Assembly (NCBI GenBank): GCA_029706075.1
Contig: JAINUG010000055.1
Location: forward strand, 3,567,885 to 3,631,884
From: Aldrovandia affinis
Taxonomy: Eukaryota > Chordata > Actinopteri > Notacanthiformes > Halosauridae
Direction of reading: 5' to 3'
DNA length: 64,000 nt
The notes below the pieces were generated by a model. The model was not told the origin of the DNA, did no database searches, and saw nothing but the letters and a program-made list of their open reading frames with translations. Each line of letters begins with the position of its first letter. Position 1 is the first letter of the stretch. Both the position numbers and the translations under genes were made by a program. This document shows, piece by piece, positions 10,136-19,124 of this stretch.

Positions 10136-10975
10136 TAGTAATTTAACATTTTGTGACTACCTTCACAGTATCCCATTTTAAGGTGAAATATATGAATATA
10201 TGTGTAGTGGCTTATTTGTTCTAATTTTCCTATGTCCTTAGCCACAATGGTGAACCAACATGGGAGATTTCTTATTCGCCATGTGCCCATGTATGCAGTC
10301 CAAATAAATGAATGTCCACTTGATGATTTGAAGGAAAAATAAGAATTGCATTTTAAGAAAATACTGGCAGCAGTCCTAAATCACAGCAAATAAACAAATG
10401 TATTTGTGTGTTTTTTAAACATTTGGCTGTACCTGGATTCACATATTTATTAATATAATATGTAGTAAATTACCCAGGAAAAGGATATATAAAAAATAGC
10501 ATGTCAGGGCACCATAATAAGCGTACTTACATCTGTACTGTGTCAAAGTTGGTTGTGATTCATAAATATAATATCTATGGCCCCGTAACGATGACAATTT
10601 TGGATGAGATTATTAAGACTCTAAATGCAGTAAATGTGTGACATTTCTGAACACTGTACAGTACAGAAATGTATCCAGATATCCAATATATATATATGAG
10701 CATATATAGCCCAATCCCCCTGCTAACTTGCTGACATATTTAAATCTGATCAAAGGCATTTCTTCTCCTAAGCAATGAGGTTTTCCCAAAGTTCCAATCA
10801 ATCAATCATCTGTAAAGGTTAAATCAGTTAGAATTGTTTATTGCTCTATGATGGAGCGCACTAGATTTTTGACTTTGCCTTGGGTCAAATATGCCCTCTG
10901 GGTATGGTGTGTAATACATACCCTCAGAAATGCATATCTCATTGTGGTTCACAACTCGTATCATGAAAGGGAGAG
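10136..10975. other. unassigned AT-rich DNA
   Basis: No gene or known repeat recognised; a short TATA run lies near 10690. Confidence 0.45.
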
Positions 10976-11023
10976 AGAGGGTGAGTGAGGGAGAGAGAGA
11001 GAGAGAGAGGGAGACAGAGAGAG

Positions 11024-11058
<35 letters not shown>

Positions 11059-11066
11059 AAGAAATA
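10976..11066. repeat. (GA)n microsatellite
   Basis: Imperfect GAGAGA tract with G-rich interruptions. Confidence 0.9.
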
Positions 11067-11094
11067 TCAATAATTGTCATCCTTCAAAATCACC

Positions 11095-13353
11095 TGTTAC
11101 ATTTACATTTACATTTTAAGCATTTAGCAGACCCTCTTATCCAGAGCGACTTACAAGATGTGCATTAATACATGGTAGGAACAATCATAGTTTGCGCAAG
11201 AGATCAGTGCAGTAATACAGCGATAGATATCATTGTAGGCAGCTGCATACCATATCTGTAACACTGGGAAGAAAAAGGTTAGTAATTTTTTAATTTTTAT
11301 TTTAAATGAGGAGTAAGCAGGGATACATATACAAAAGGTATTGAACAAGTAGGCAGTGGTGATGACAATTAGCTAGATGCACAGAATTCTGTGGTAGTGG
11401 AGTCTGAAATGGTGGGTTTTGAGTCTCTTGCGGAAGATTGCAAGTGATTCTGCGGTCCTGACCGATTGCGGAAGGTCATTCCACCACCGCGGGGACAGGA
11501 CAGAGAAGAGGTGAGACCACGAGGAGTGGCTGCTGGGAGCCCCGGAGGGATGGGACAGTCAGTTTGCCAGAGGAGGCGGAGCGGAGGGGTCTGGCTGGGG
11601 TGTAGGGTGTGATAAGTGTCTGGAGGTAAGGGGGAGCAGTCCCTCTAGCCACTTGAAAAGCAAGCACCAGTGATTTGAATCTGATGCATGCTGCAATGGG
11701 GAGCCAGTGCAGAGAGGAGAGTACACATGGGTGAACTTGAACACCAGACATGCGGCAGCATTATGGACTAGTTGCAGTGGCTTGATAGCACAGGCCGGTA
11801 GGCCTGCCAGCAAGGAATTGCAGTATTCCAGACGTGAGATCCCCAGGGCCTGGACCAGGAGTTGTGGGGCCTCTTAGTTGAGGAACAGTCGGATCCTCCG
11901 GATGTTGTGGAGGGAGTATCGGCAGGTCCGGGTGATCGCTATGATGTGGCCCGAGAAGCACAGCTGGTCGTCCAGGGTCACTTCAAGACTCCTGTCAGAC
12001 TAGGACGGAGACACTATGGAGCCTTCCAGGGTGATTGAAGCATCAATCATCGGGGAGCCCTTCACTGGGAGGAAGAGCAGCTCAGTCTTCCCCAGGTTCA
12101 GCTTCAGGTGGTGGGTGGACATCCAGGCAGAGATGTCAGCCAGGCATGCAGAGATCCACGCTGGGACCTGGGTCTCAGAAGGAGAGAAAGAGAGAAAGAG
12201 TTGAGTGTTGTTAGCATAACAGTGATAAGAAAACCATGAGCAGAGATGACAGAACCAAGTGACTTAGTGTACAGGGAGAATAGGACGGGGCCTAGCACCG
12301 AGCCCTGCGGAACTCTGGTGGAGAGAGTGTGGGGAGAGGAGAGGGATCCTCTCCAGGTCACTTAGTAGGACTGGTCAGCCAGGTAGGACTTGAACCATGT
12401 CAGTGCATATCCAGAGATTCCCATCTCGGCGAGAGATGAGAGCAGGTTCTGGTGATCCACAGTATCAAATGCAGCTGACTCGTTGAGGAGGAGGACAGAG
12501 CTAAGAGATTTGGACTTAGCCATTTGTAGAGCCTCAGGGACCGCAAGCAGAGCAGTCTTAGTGGAGTGGCCTGCCTTGAACCCAGATTAGTTAGGTTCAA
12601 GCAGGTTGTTCTGTAGGTGAGCAGACAGTTAGTTATAGACAGCCCGCTCTAGTGTTTTGGAGAGGAATGGAAGGAGAGAGACAGGTCAGTAGTTCAAAAT
12701 GACAGCAGGATTCAGAGAGGGTTTTTTGAAGAGGGGGATGACATGGACGCTTTTGAGGGTAGAGGGGACAGAGCCAAAGGAAAGAGAGGAGTTGATAACA
12801 TTGGAGACAAAGGGGAGGATGTCCATAGCAATGGACTGGAAAAGGGGGGAAGGAATGGGATCGAGAGGGCAGGTGGTGGGACGGTGGGAGTGAACAAGTT
12901 GAAGGATGTCCGAGTCAGGGAGGGGTGAGAAGGAGGACAGAGGGGTGAGAGATTTAGGTAGCGAGATGGGTGAGGGAGAGGATGGGGGGAAGGAGTTGCG
13001 AATGTCATCAACCTGCGAATGGCATCAACCATGCAAAGTCATCCACGGTCAGAGAGGAGGGGGATGGGGGAGGAGGAGAGATGAGGAGAGAGGAAAACAT
13101 AGAGTGGAGTTTGCAAGGAATGGAAGCAGAAAATTGAATCTTGGAAAATAAAAATGTAGGGATTTGGATTTTCTCCATTTCCTTTCTGCCACTCCACTCC
13201 AGTTAACCAGGGGGTGGGGAGCCGGAGACGAGCAGGTTTAGTGGAGAGAGGGCAGAGTGAATCAAAGGAGGAGGATAGAGAGGACGGTAGGGTGGATGAA
13301 GCTTCCTCAGCAGGTTGCTGAGAGAAGGCATCAATAGGGGGAAGGGATGATAG
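11095..13353 (-). mobile_element. L2-type LINE, 3' half
   Basis: The 3' end lies at 11095-11150, where the plus strand shows ACATTTACATTTACA then CATTTAGCAGACCC and ATCCAGAGCGACTTACA. Read on the minus strand this is the tail hairpin shared with SINE A. Upstream the element encodes the end of ORF2. The 5' part is missing, which is usual for LINEs, and it abuts a Tc1 relic. Other 3' ends of the same family lie at 34280-34585 (plus) and 62590-63118 (minus). Confidence 0.9.
11395..13353 (-). pseudogene. L2-type ORF2 reverse transcriptase, broken
   Basis: Minus-strand fragments in changing frames. RT block [20 protein letters not shown] at about 12250-12320. The catalytic box reads YANNTQ instead of YADDTQ near 12210, so both catalytic aspartates are lost. 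Then LNLGKTELLFLP (about 12060-12110), ISRLEYCNSLLAGLP (about 11805-11845), LHWLPIAACIRFKSLVLAF (about 11640-11700), TAPPYLQTLI and YTPARPLRSASSGKLTVPS (about 11540-11630). Order and wording match L2-clade ORF2 C-terminal halves. Frameshifts and stops make it non-functional. Confidence 0.88.
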
Positions 13354-13439
13354 AAATTTTTTATTCATACCCTTGATAAAGATGAACAAAAGAGATCGTA
13401 CAAAATAAACTTTATAAGTAATGAGGTATATTTTATGCT

Positions 13440-13925
13440 CAAAGAATTCTGAAAATGATATTCTTTAATAATAATGCATTGGCATGAACCACAATCATTA
13501 TTTCTGTCATCAGTACTTTGTGGTTCCTCCTTTGGCTATTATGACAGCAAGTAGTCACCTTCTTGTTATACGACAATACAAACTTCTTGTGGGGGATCCT
13601 CAACCATTCCTCCATGCAGAATTGTTCTAGTTCCTTCAGATTCTTTGGTTAATATTTGTGGACTGCTTTTTTCAGTTCAAACCACAAATGTTCACTTGGA
13701 CTCAGGTCTGGAGACTGAGATGATCACGTCAGCACATTGATCTTGTGCTCTGTCAACCATTTCTTAGTTTCTTTGGACGTATGTTCCTGGCATCCTGGCA
13801 GAGGGAACAAGGTTTTTGGACAAAATGTCTTGGTACATGCTGGAGTTAATGGTTCCATCCATTTTAATAAGGGCCCCAGGGAAGATTCACCATGTTTCAC
13901 CGTAAGCATGAGGTGCTTTTCCACA
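13440..13925 (-). pseudogene. Tc1-like transposase C-terminus, broken
   Basis: The minus-strand frame reads VKHGESSLGPLL (equivalent of VKHGGGSVMVWG), then GCQEHTSKETKKWL at the second catalytic Asp region (the Asp-containing NDPKHTSK motif is degraded to GCQEHTSK). Next come QSPDLSPSEHLWFELKKAVH, where the family PIEHLW Glu is kept, and KNLKELEQFCMEEW. The N-terminal DNA-binding half is absent. An internally deleted, dead copy. Confidence 0.75.
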
Positions 13926-14214
13926 TTACTTTGTATACACTAGGGAAACAGGATACCATTGTAAGCCACTGTATAGTTCCATAACCTTCCACTGAACTTC
14001 AAATAAGTTGTATATTTATGAAGATTTGTTTTTGTTGGATTACATTTAAAAGAATAGTAAGATCTATAAATAATTGTGATCCAGATCCAAAAATATGTTT
14101 TTCTGAACAATTGTATTAGTAATGTAGGTTTGGAATTTCCAGTAGTTTTTTTTTGCATAAAATACACCTCATTACTTATATAGTTTATTTTATACAATCT
14201 GTTTTGTTCATCTT

Positions 14215-14569
14215 CTCATCTCATCTCATCTTCAGCCGCTTATTCCTAGTTAGGGGGGACTGGAGCCTATCCCAGCATGCATTAGGGCGAGAGGCAGGAA
14301 TACACCCTGGACAGGTCGCCAATCCATCGCAGGGCACTACATACACCATTCACTCACACACTCATACCTACGGGCAATTTAGACTCTCCAATTAGCCTAA
14401 CGTGCATGTCTTTGGACTGTGGGAAGAAACCGGAGTACCCGGAGGAAACCCACGCGGACACGGGGAGAACATGCAAACTCCACACAAAAAGGCCCCCGGC
14501 CTGGATTCGAACCCGAGACCTTCTTACTGTGAGGCGACAGTGCTATCCACTGCACCACCGTGCCGCCTA
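14215..14569 (-). mobile_element. tRNA-headed SINE with RTE-type tail (SINE C)
   Basis: A 14-bp target duplication GTTTTGTTCATCTT flanks it (14201-14214 and 14570-14583). On the minus strand it begins GGCGGCACGGTGGTGCAGTG, with box B-like GGTTCGAATCC, then GTGTGGAGTTTGCATGTTCT and CCGTGTCCGCGTGGG. It ends in a short GATGA-type repeat. The 3' part matches 37079-37215. Ends in GATG/GGAT repeats are characteristic of RTE-clade LINEs such as Rex3 and their SINE partners. Confidence 0.85.
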
Positions 14570-14595
14570 GTTTTGTTCATCTTTGTAAATGGTAT

Positions 14596-15123
14596 TGTGG
14601 CATCCCAAAGGGCAGGATGAGAAAATGGCTGCCTGGCTTTTTAATTCTTGGGAGCCACTGGAGAGGAAAATACTTCATTTCCCTGCAGCCCGCAGTCCCA
14701 CACCTGAATGAAGTCAAGCGATTGGGACTACGGACAGCTGAAGACTATTTGAAGGCTTATTTAAGGGACTTGTTTGTGTTACACTGGAAGAGAGTAGGTT
14801 GGCTGGTGTGGAAAGTGTTTGGGATTTGTTTGGAGTGTGTTTTGACCTGGATTGGTTGAGGACCCCGCTTTGTGTACCGACTTGTGAACTGCCTGAGGAA
14901 CTGAACTGGATTTCTGGACTGGATTATGGACAAGACGACGAGATAAGGATTATGGACTTTATGTGTTTTGGATTCCTCTGAATACCCCACCCTTTGTTTT
15001 GTTTTTCAATATTAGTTTAATAAATTATTGTTTTGTTTGTATTACTGCCTCCTCCCTGTTCTTTAATTTGCCTACGGCCTCTGCAAGGTCCGTGAGTGTC
15101 GCCCAACCCCTAGGGACACCACA
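14596..15123 (+). mobile_element. solo LTR (GTAT family, copy 1)
   Basis: Starts TGTGGCATCCC and ends GGACACCACA, with the 4-bp duplication GTAT at 14592-14595 and 15124-15127. A TATA-like GGCTTATTTAAGGG lies at about 14755 and a polyadenylation motif AATAAATTATTG at about 15020, so transcription would be on the plus strand. It is homologous along its length to the inverted copy at 32065-32607. It lies inside the right inverted repeat of a Tc1 relic. No internal retroelement genes. Confidence 0.85.
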
Positions 15124-15140
15124 GTATGAATAAAAACGGA

Positions 15141-15424
15141 GCCTACTGTAGTTCTGATCTTATAATTCTTCAGGAAACATGGTGTCGTGGAGACATCAAC
15201 CACCAACCACCCCCTCCAAATAATTACAGGGAGCTGATAGTGCCCTCTATAAAACACCCACACATCAAATGTGGCAGATAGTCAGGGGACACTATCTTTT
15301 GGTACAAAGGGGAACTCGCCAACTACATTTTACCACAAAAGAGGTCAATCACAGATCTGGATTTGGATTAAAAAAGTAAATGTTAAAGACAAATTTATTT
15401 ATGTGCAATCAGTCAAGTCCATGA
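15141..15424 (+). pseudogene. LINE (family N, copy 1): endonuclease start
   Basis: The plus-strand reading gives DLIILQETWCRGD, the LQETW block at the start of an APE-type endonuclease, then NNYRELIVPSIKHPHI and a stop. It is cut off by the Tc1 insertion at 15425 and resumes at about 19125. The 5' side abuts the Tc1 copy 2 end. Clade uncertain (an I/Nimb- or L1-like type is possible). Confidence 0.65.
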
Positions 15425-16181
15425 TTTTCATAATTTTGGCTCTGTACACCAGCACAATGGATTTGAAATTACAGTTTTTCTCAATCGTTTAAACACGTTT
15501 TCTGAAACTATAGCTCAATTTTTCAAAACTCTAAACACAAAACTGAAAAGAGTTAACCATTTTGGCAAAACTCCACAAATCTCTTGCAAAATGAAACACT
15601 GCACTTCCATGTTCTCTCTTCTCAAAACTGATTCTTTCCACCAAAACGATACACACAGCTATCATATGAATATCTCTTTCAGAGCATCAATTAAACACTG
15701 GTGTGATAAATTTAAAACACTACCATCAAAATACTGTTTATATATGTTTTGGCTTCATGAGGCCATGTTACATATTCAATTGTATAAAATTGTGTAGAAA
15801 TTGTTTCCTTTTTCTACTTTAAGGTTTAGGGTTTTTTTTGTCTCAAAATAGGTAGCAATTTTATGGTACAGTATAAAGACTGTTGCCATATTGTAATAAA
15901 ATACTGTGAATATATCATATAAATATTGCATTGACACAATCATTGTATCAGAATAGGATACAATGCACATTTGTCTATCCAATGAGCTCCAATTGGGCTA
16001 AACTCACAACCCTGCTTCCCAGAGTCATACTGTAAACTTATAGTTGATACTGCAATATTGTTAGAGTTCTGAGAATACACAAATGTTACCTATTTTGGCA
16101 AAACTCCATGAAATCAGTGCACAAATACAAAAAAGTAACAAAGCAAATATTTATTTGTTACTGTAAAATACAGTACAATGT

Positions 16182-16470
16182 TCAGCTGACAGCAAAAAAA
16201 AAAGTTTCGTAGACCCACAAAATTAAAAAATTAAAAATAAACACAGTAAAATGCGATGAAACAGGTCTACATGTAAATCCGTCATCCCGCCTCCGATCCT
16301 GATCAGGCCAGAGGACCTCATCTACATCGCATGCAATGTTCTCCCTGGCCAAGCAGCGGGGGAAAAAGCGCCTGGCGTGGTGGATCCACCCCTGGCATGC
16401 GTCTGCGTGGATGTCATCACATGCCTCCTCCATTGCCTGGAGTAGGGCCATGCTCGTGGGGTTTGCGGTC
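16182..16470 (-). pseudogene. DDE-type transposase C-terminus of the CAGTTTTTCTC element
   Basis: The minus-strand frame has MALLQAMEEACDDIHADACQ, GWIHHARRFFPRCLARENI then ACDVDEVLWPDQDRRRD. I recognise this as the C-terminal end of a large fish family of DDE_3-type transposases (WIRHARRFFPRC and CDVDENLWP are its usual wording). The N-terminal side lies beyond the inner Tc1 insertion, at 17540-17880. The catalytic core between them is missing or unreadable, so this is a relic. Confidence 0.75.
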
Positions 16471-16475
16471 ATATA

Positions 16476-17430
16476 CAATGCATCCGGAAAGTATTCACAG
16501 CGCTTCACTTTTTCCACATTTTGTTCTGTTCCAGCTTTATTCCAAAATGGATTGAATTCATTTTTTTCTCAGAATTCTACACACAATACCCCATAATGAC
16601 AAAGTGAAAAAAGTTTTTTAGAAATGTTTGCAAATGTATTAAAAATAAAAAACGAAAATATCACATGTACATAAGTATTCACGCCGTTTGCTATGACGCT
16701 CAAAATTGAGCTCAGGTGCATCCTGTTTCCACTGATCATCCTTGAGATGTTTCTAGAATTTCATTGGAGTCCACCTGTGGTAAATTCAATTGATTGGACA
16801 TGATTTGGAAAGGCACACACCTGTCTATGTAAGGTCCCACAGTTGACAGTGCATGTCAGAGTAAAAACCAAGCCATGAAGTCCTAGGAACTCTCCATAGA
16901 CCTCCGAGATAGAATTGTGTTGAGGCATAGATCTAGGGAAGGGTATAAAAACATTGCTAAAGCATTGAAAGCACCCAGGAGAACAGTGGGCTCCATCATT
17001 GTGAAATTGAATACATTTGGAACCACCACAACTCTTCTTAGAGCTGGCCGTCTGGCCAAACTAAGTAACCAGGCAAGAAGGGACATGGTCAGGGAGGTGA
17101 CCAAGAATCCAATGGCCGGCGATGGGAGAACCTGGTAGAAGGACAAACATCTCTGCAGCACTCCATCAATCAGACCTTTATGGTAGTGGCTAGACGGAAG
17201 CTACTTCTGAGTGAAAGGCATATGACAGCCCACCTGGAGTTTGCCAAATGGTACTTAAAGGACTCTAAGAGCATCAGGAAAAAGATTATCCGGTCTGATG
17301 AGACACAAATTGAACTTTTTGGCCTGAATGCCAAGTGCTACCATAAAGGTCTGATTGATGGAGTGCTGCAGAGATGTTTGTCCTTCTACCAGGTTCTCCC
17401 ATCGCTGCAGAGGAACTCTGAAGGTAGTAT
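16476..17430 (+). mobile_element. Tc1-like transposon fragment with internal inverted duplication
   Basis: The left end (CAATGCATCCGGAAAGTATT) follows a TA at 16474-16475 and carries the CAGCGCTTCACTTTTTCC block of a common fish Tc1 family. The transposase N-terminus is present. A perfect 67-bp segment occurs in both orientations (17120-17186 and 17338-17404). The C-terminal half and right inverted repeat are missing. The end is approximate. Confidence 0.8.
16865..17340 (+). pseudogene. Tc1-like transposase N-terminal part, broken
   Basis: The plus strand reads LRHRSREGYKNIAKALKAPR then RTVGSIIVKLNTFGTTTTL and RAGRLAKLSNQARRDMV, the paired-like DNA-binding domain. A later stretch reads ARRKLLLSERHMTAHLEFAK and IRSDETQIELFG, which holds the first catalytic Asp (SDET). 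The frame is interrupted at about 17138 by a stop near the left inverted-duplication arm. No second Asp or Glu. Non-functional. Confidence 0.8.
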
Positions 17431-17539
17431 ATACAGTATAGGCTACACATATTTCATAAATGTAAGACAAAACAACATTACACTATACATTTCTCTAAGC
17501 ACTGTAGATATCCATAGAAACCATAAAGTTGCATTACTG

Positions 17540-17880
17540 TAATTACTGTAGAGAGTATAGAGGACTACTGAAGTGGTTACTTACCTATTCTCATCTCTAA
17601 ATGCCCGGATAACTGAAGCTACCGTGAAGTGGACTCGCTGCCCAACTCCGGTCATTGTTAGGCCATGATTGAGTACATGATCAACCAAAGTTGTGTGGAT
17701 TTCATTAGAAATATTGGCTCACCTTCGCCATCACCTTCACCTTCACCTTCACCTTCACCTTCACCTTCCCCTTCCCCTTCCCCTTCCCCTTCCCCTTCCC
17801 CTTCCCCTTCCCCTTCCCTCCTCCTCCTCCTCCTCCTCCTGCTCTTGCTCTTTTTTTCTCCAACAGTAGAGGTCACCTGA
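17540..17880 (-). pseudogene. DDE-type transposase N-terminus with expanded charged repeat
   Basis: On the minus strand an Arg-rich stretch and a (Gly-Glu)n run of about 16 units precede [20 protein letters not shown], with [20 protein letters not shown] then FTVASVIRAFRDENR in the next frame. The latter is the helix-turn-helix part of the transposase whose C-terminus is at 16182-16470. The family normally has a short basic segment here, so the GE run comes from microsatellite growth. Confidence 0.7.
17722..17842. repeat. (TTCACC)n(TTCCCC)n(CTC)n hexamer/trimer repeat
   Basis: A compound microsatellite: TTCACC units change to TTCCCC units by one substitution, then to CTC. In frame with the transposase relic. 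Confidence 0.9.
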
Positions 17881-18339
17881 GGCCTCTTGTATGCTCTGAC
17901 ACATGATTGAAGTGTTTTGCCAATTGAGTTTGAACAGGTGAGAAGTGAGTGAGACCAATTGATAATTAGGGTGTGGCATTTTGAAGGCCAGTGTTTTCCA
18001 GGTGAACAAAGTGTGCTAAATGGTGAGATTTGTGCTTAGAGTTTTGCAAACATGTGATTTAGAATTGCTATTTGAGTGAAAACAATAGAATTGTGCTTAG
18101 AGTTTAGCAGTCAAATTTTCAGAATTGTGTGCATAGTTCCATTTTTTGTGTGTATGCAATGGAGAAAAACTGTAAACAATCAAGATGTGCTTTAAGTGTA
18201 GACTTTAGTCAGCTTTAATTTAAGGGTTTTGTCAAAGATATTGTATGAACCATGTAGGAATTTCAACCATTTTTATACATAGCCCCCCGATTTTAGGGGC
18301 TCAAAAGAAATTGGACAAATTAACATAATCATAAATTGT

Positions 18340-18893
18340 CATTGTCATTTTGAATACTTGGTTGCATATCCTTTGCAGTCAATGACTGCCTGAAGTCTGG
18401 AACCCATAGACATCACCAGATGCTGGGTTCCTTCCCTGGTGATGCTCTGCCAGACCTTTACTGCCGCTTTCTTCAGTTCCTGCTTGTTCTTGGGGCGTTT
18501 TGCCTTCAGTTTTGTCTTCAGCAAGTGAAATACATGCTCAATTGGATTCAGATCAGGTGATTGACTTAGCCATTGCAGAACATTCCACTTCTTTGCCTTA
18601 AAAAACTATTGGGTTGCTTTCGCAGTATGCTTCGGGTCATTGTCCATTTGCACTGTGAAGCGCCATCCAATGAGTTTTGGCTGAATCTGAGCAGATAATA
18701 TAGCCCTATACACTTCAGAATTCATCCTGCTGCTTTTGTTAGCAGTCACATCATCAATAAATACAAGGGAACCAGTTCCATTGGCAGCCATATATGCCCA
18801 CGCCATAACACGACCACCAGTGCATTCTTTCTTTTTAAGAATGTACCAAATAGTTGATTTGGCCACACCTAATCTCTCTGATGGAGCTCTTTA
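18340..18893 (-). pseudogene. Tc1-like transposase of copy 3, internally deleted
   Basis: The minus-strand reading joins MAKSTIWYILKKKECTG (end of the DNA-binding domain) directly to GRVMAWAYMAANGTGS. The segment carrying the first catalytic Asp is therefore deleted, while copy 1 still has it. It then runs through VQMDNDPKHTAKATQ (second Asp), a stop, QSPDLNPIEHVFHLLK (Glu) and RPKNKQELKKAAVKVW. Compared with copy 1 it lacks the solo LTR, which confirms the LTR target site. Confidence 0.85.
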
Positions 18894-19124
18894 CACTTCA
18901 TATTGAGAGTTAACAGCAACATATTCCAAATGCAAATGCCACACTTGAAATCAACTCTAATCAACTCTAGACCTTCGATCTGCTTACTTTTAAATGAAAT
19001 AATGAGGGAATAACACACACCTAGTCATGGAACAGCCGAGCAGCCAACTGTCCAATTACTTTTGGTCCCTTAAAAAGGGGGGGGACCACATATAAAAAGT
19101 GCTGTAATTCCTACACCGTTCACC

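Larger units (their letters stand above)
13354..15140 (-). mobile_element. Tc1-like transposon (copy 2), right end holding a SINE and a solo LTR
   Basis: The left inverted repeat (13354-13438) includes TTTTTATTCATAC, GATGAACAAAAG and AATAAACTTTATAAG. The right repeat is its complement but in three pieces: 14154-14214, 14584-14595 and 15124-15140. A SINE (14215-14569) and a solo LTR (14596-15123) separate the pieces. Rejoining the pieces conceptually restores a symmetric end, which fixes the insertion order as Tc1 first and the two insertions later. Confidence 0.8.
15472..18172 (-). mobile_element. Tc1/mariner-superfamily transposon with CAGTTTTTCTC ends
   Basis: Inverted ends CAGTTTTTCTC (15472) and GAGAAAAACTG (18172), with TA duplicated at 15470-15471 and 18173-18174. 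The insertion falls at ATTTGAAAT|AAACAATCAAG of the outer Tc1, whose intact form is seen at 7464-7490. The element encodes a transposase on the minus strand, itself split by another Tc1 fragment. About 2.7 kb in total, of which about 0.95 kb is the inner insertion. Confidence 0.85.
15425..19124 (-). mobile_element. Tc1-like transposon (copy 3), internally deleted and split
   Basis: Same family as copy 1. The left end (ATAATTTTGGCTCTGTACAC) is at about 15431-15450. It continues after a 2.7-kb insertion with ATCAAGATGTGCTTTAAGTG (18179 on) and GTAGGAATTTC. The right end stops at GTAATTCCTACACCGTTCAC (19105-19124), so the outer part of the right repeat is missing. It interrupts a family N LINE. 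Confidence 0.85.
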
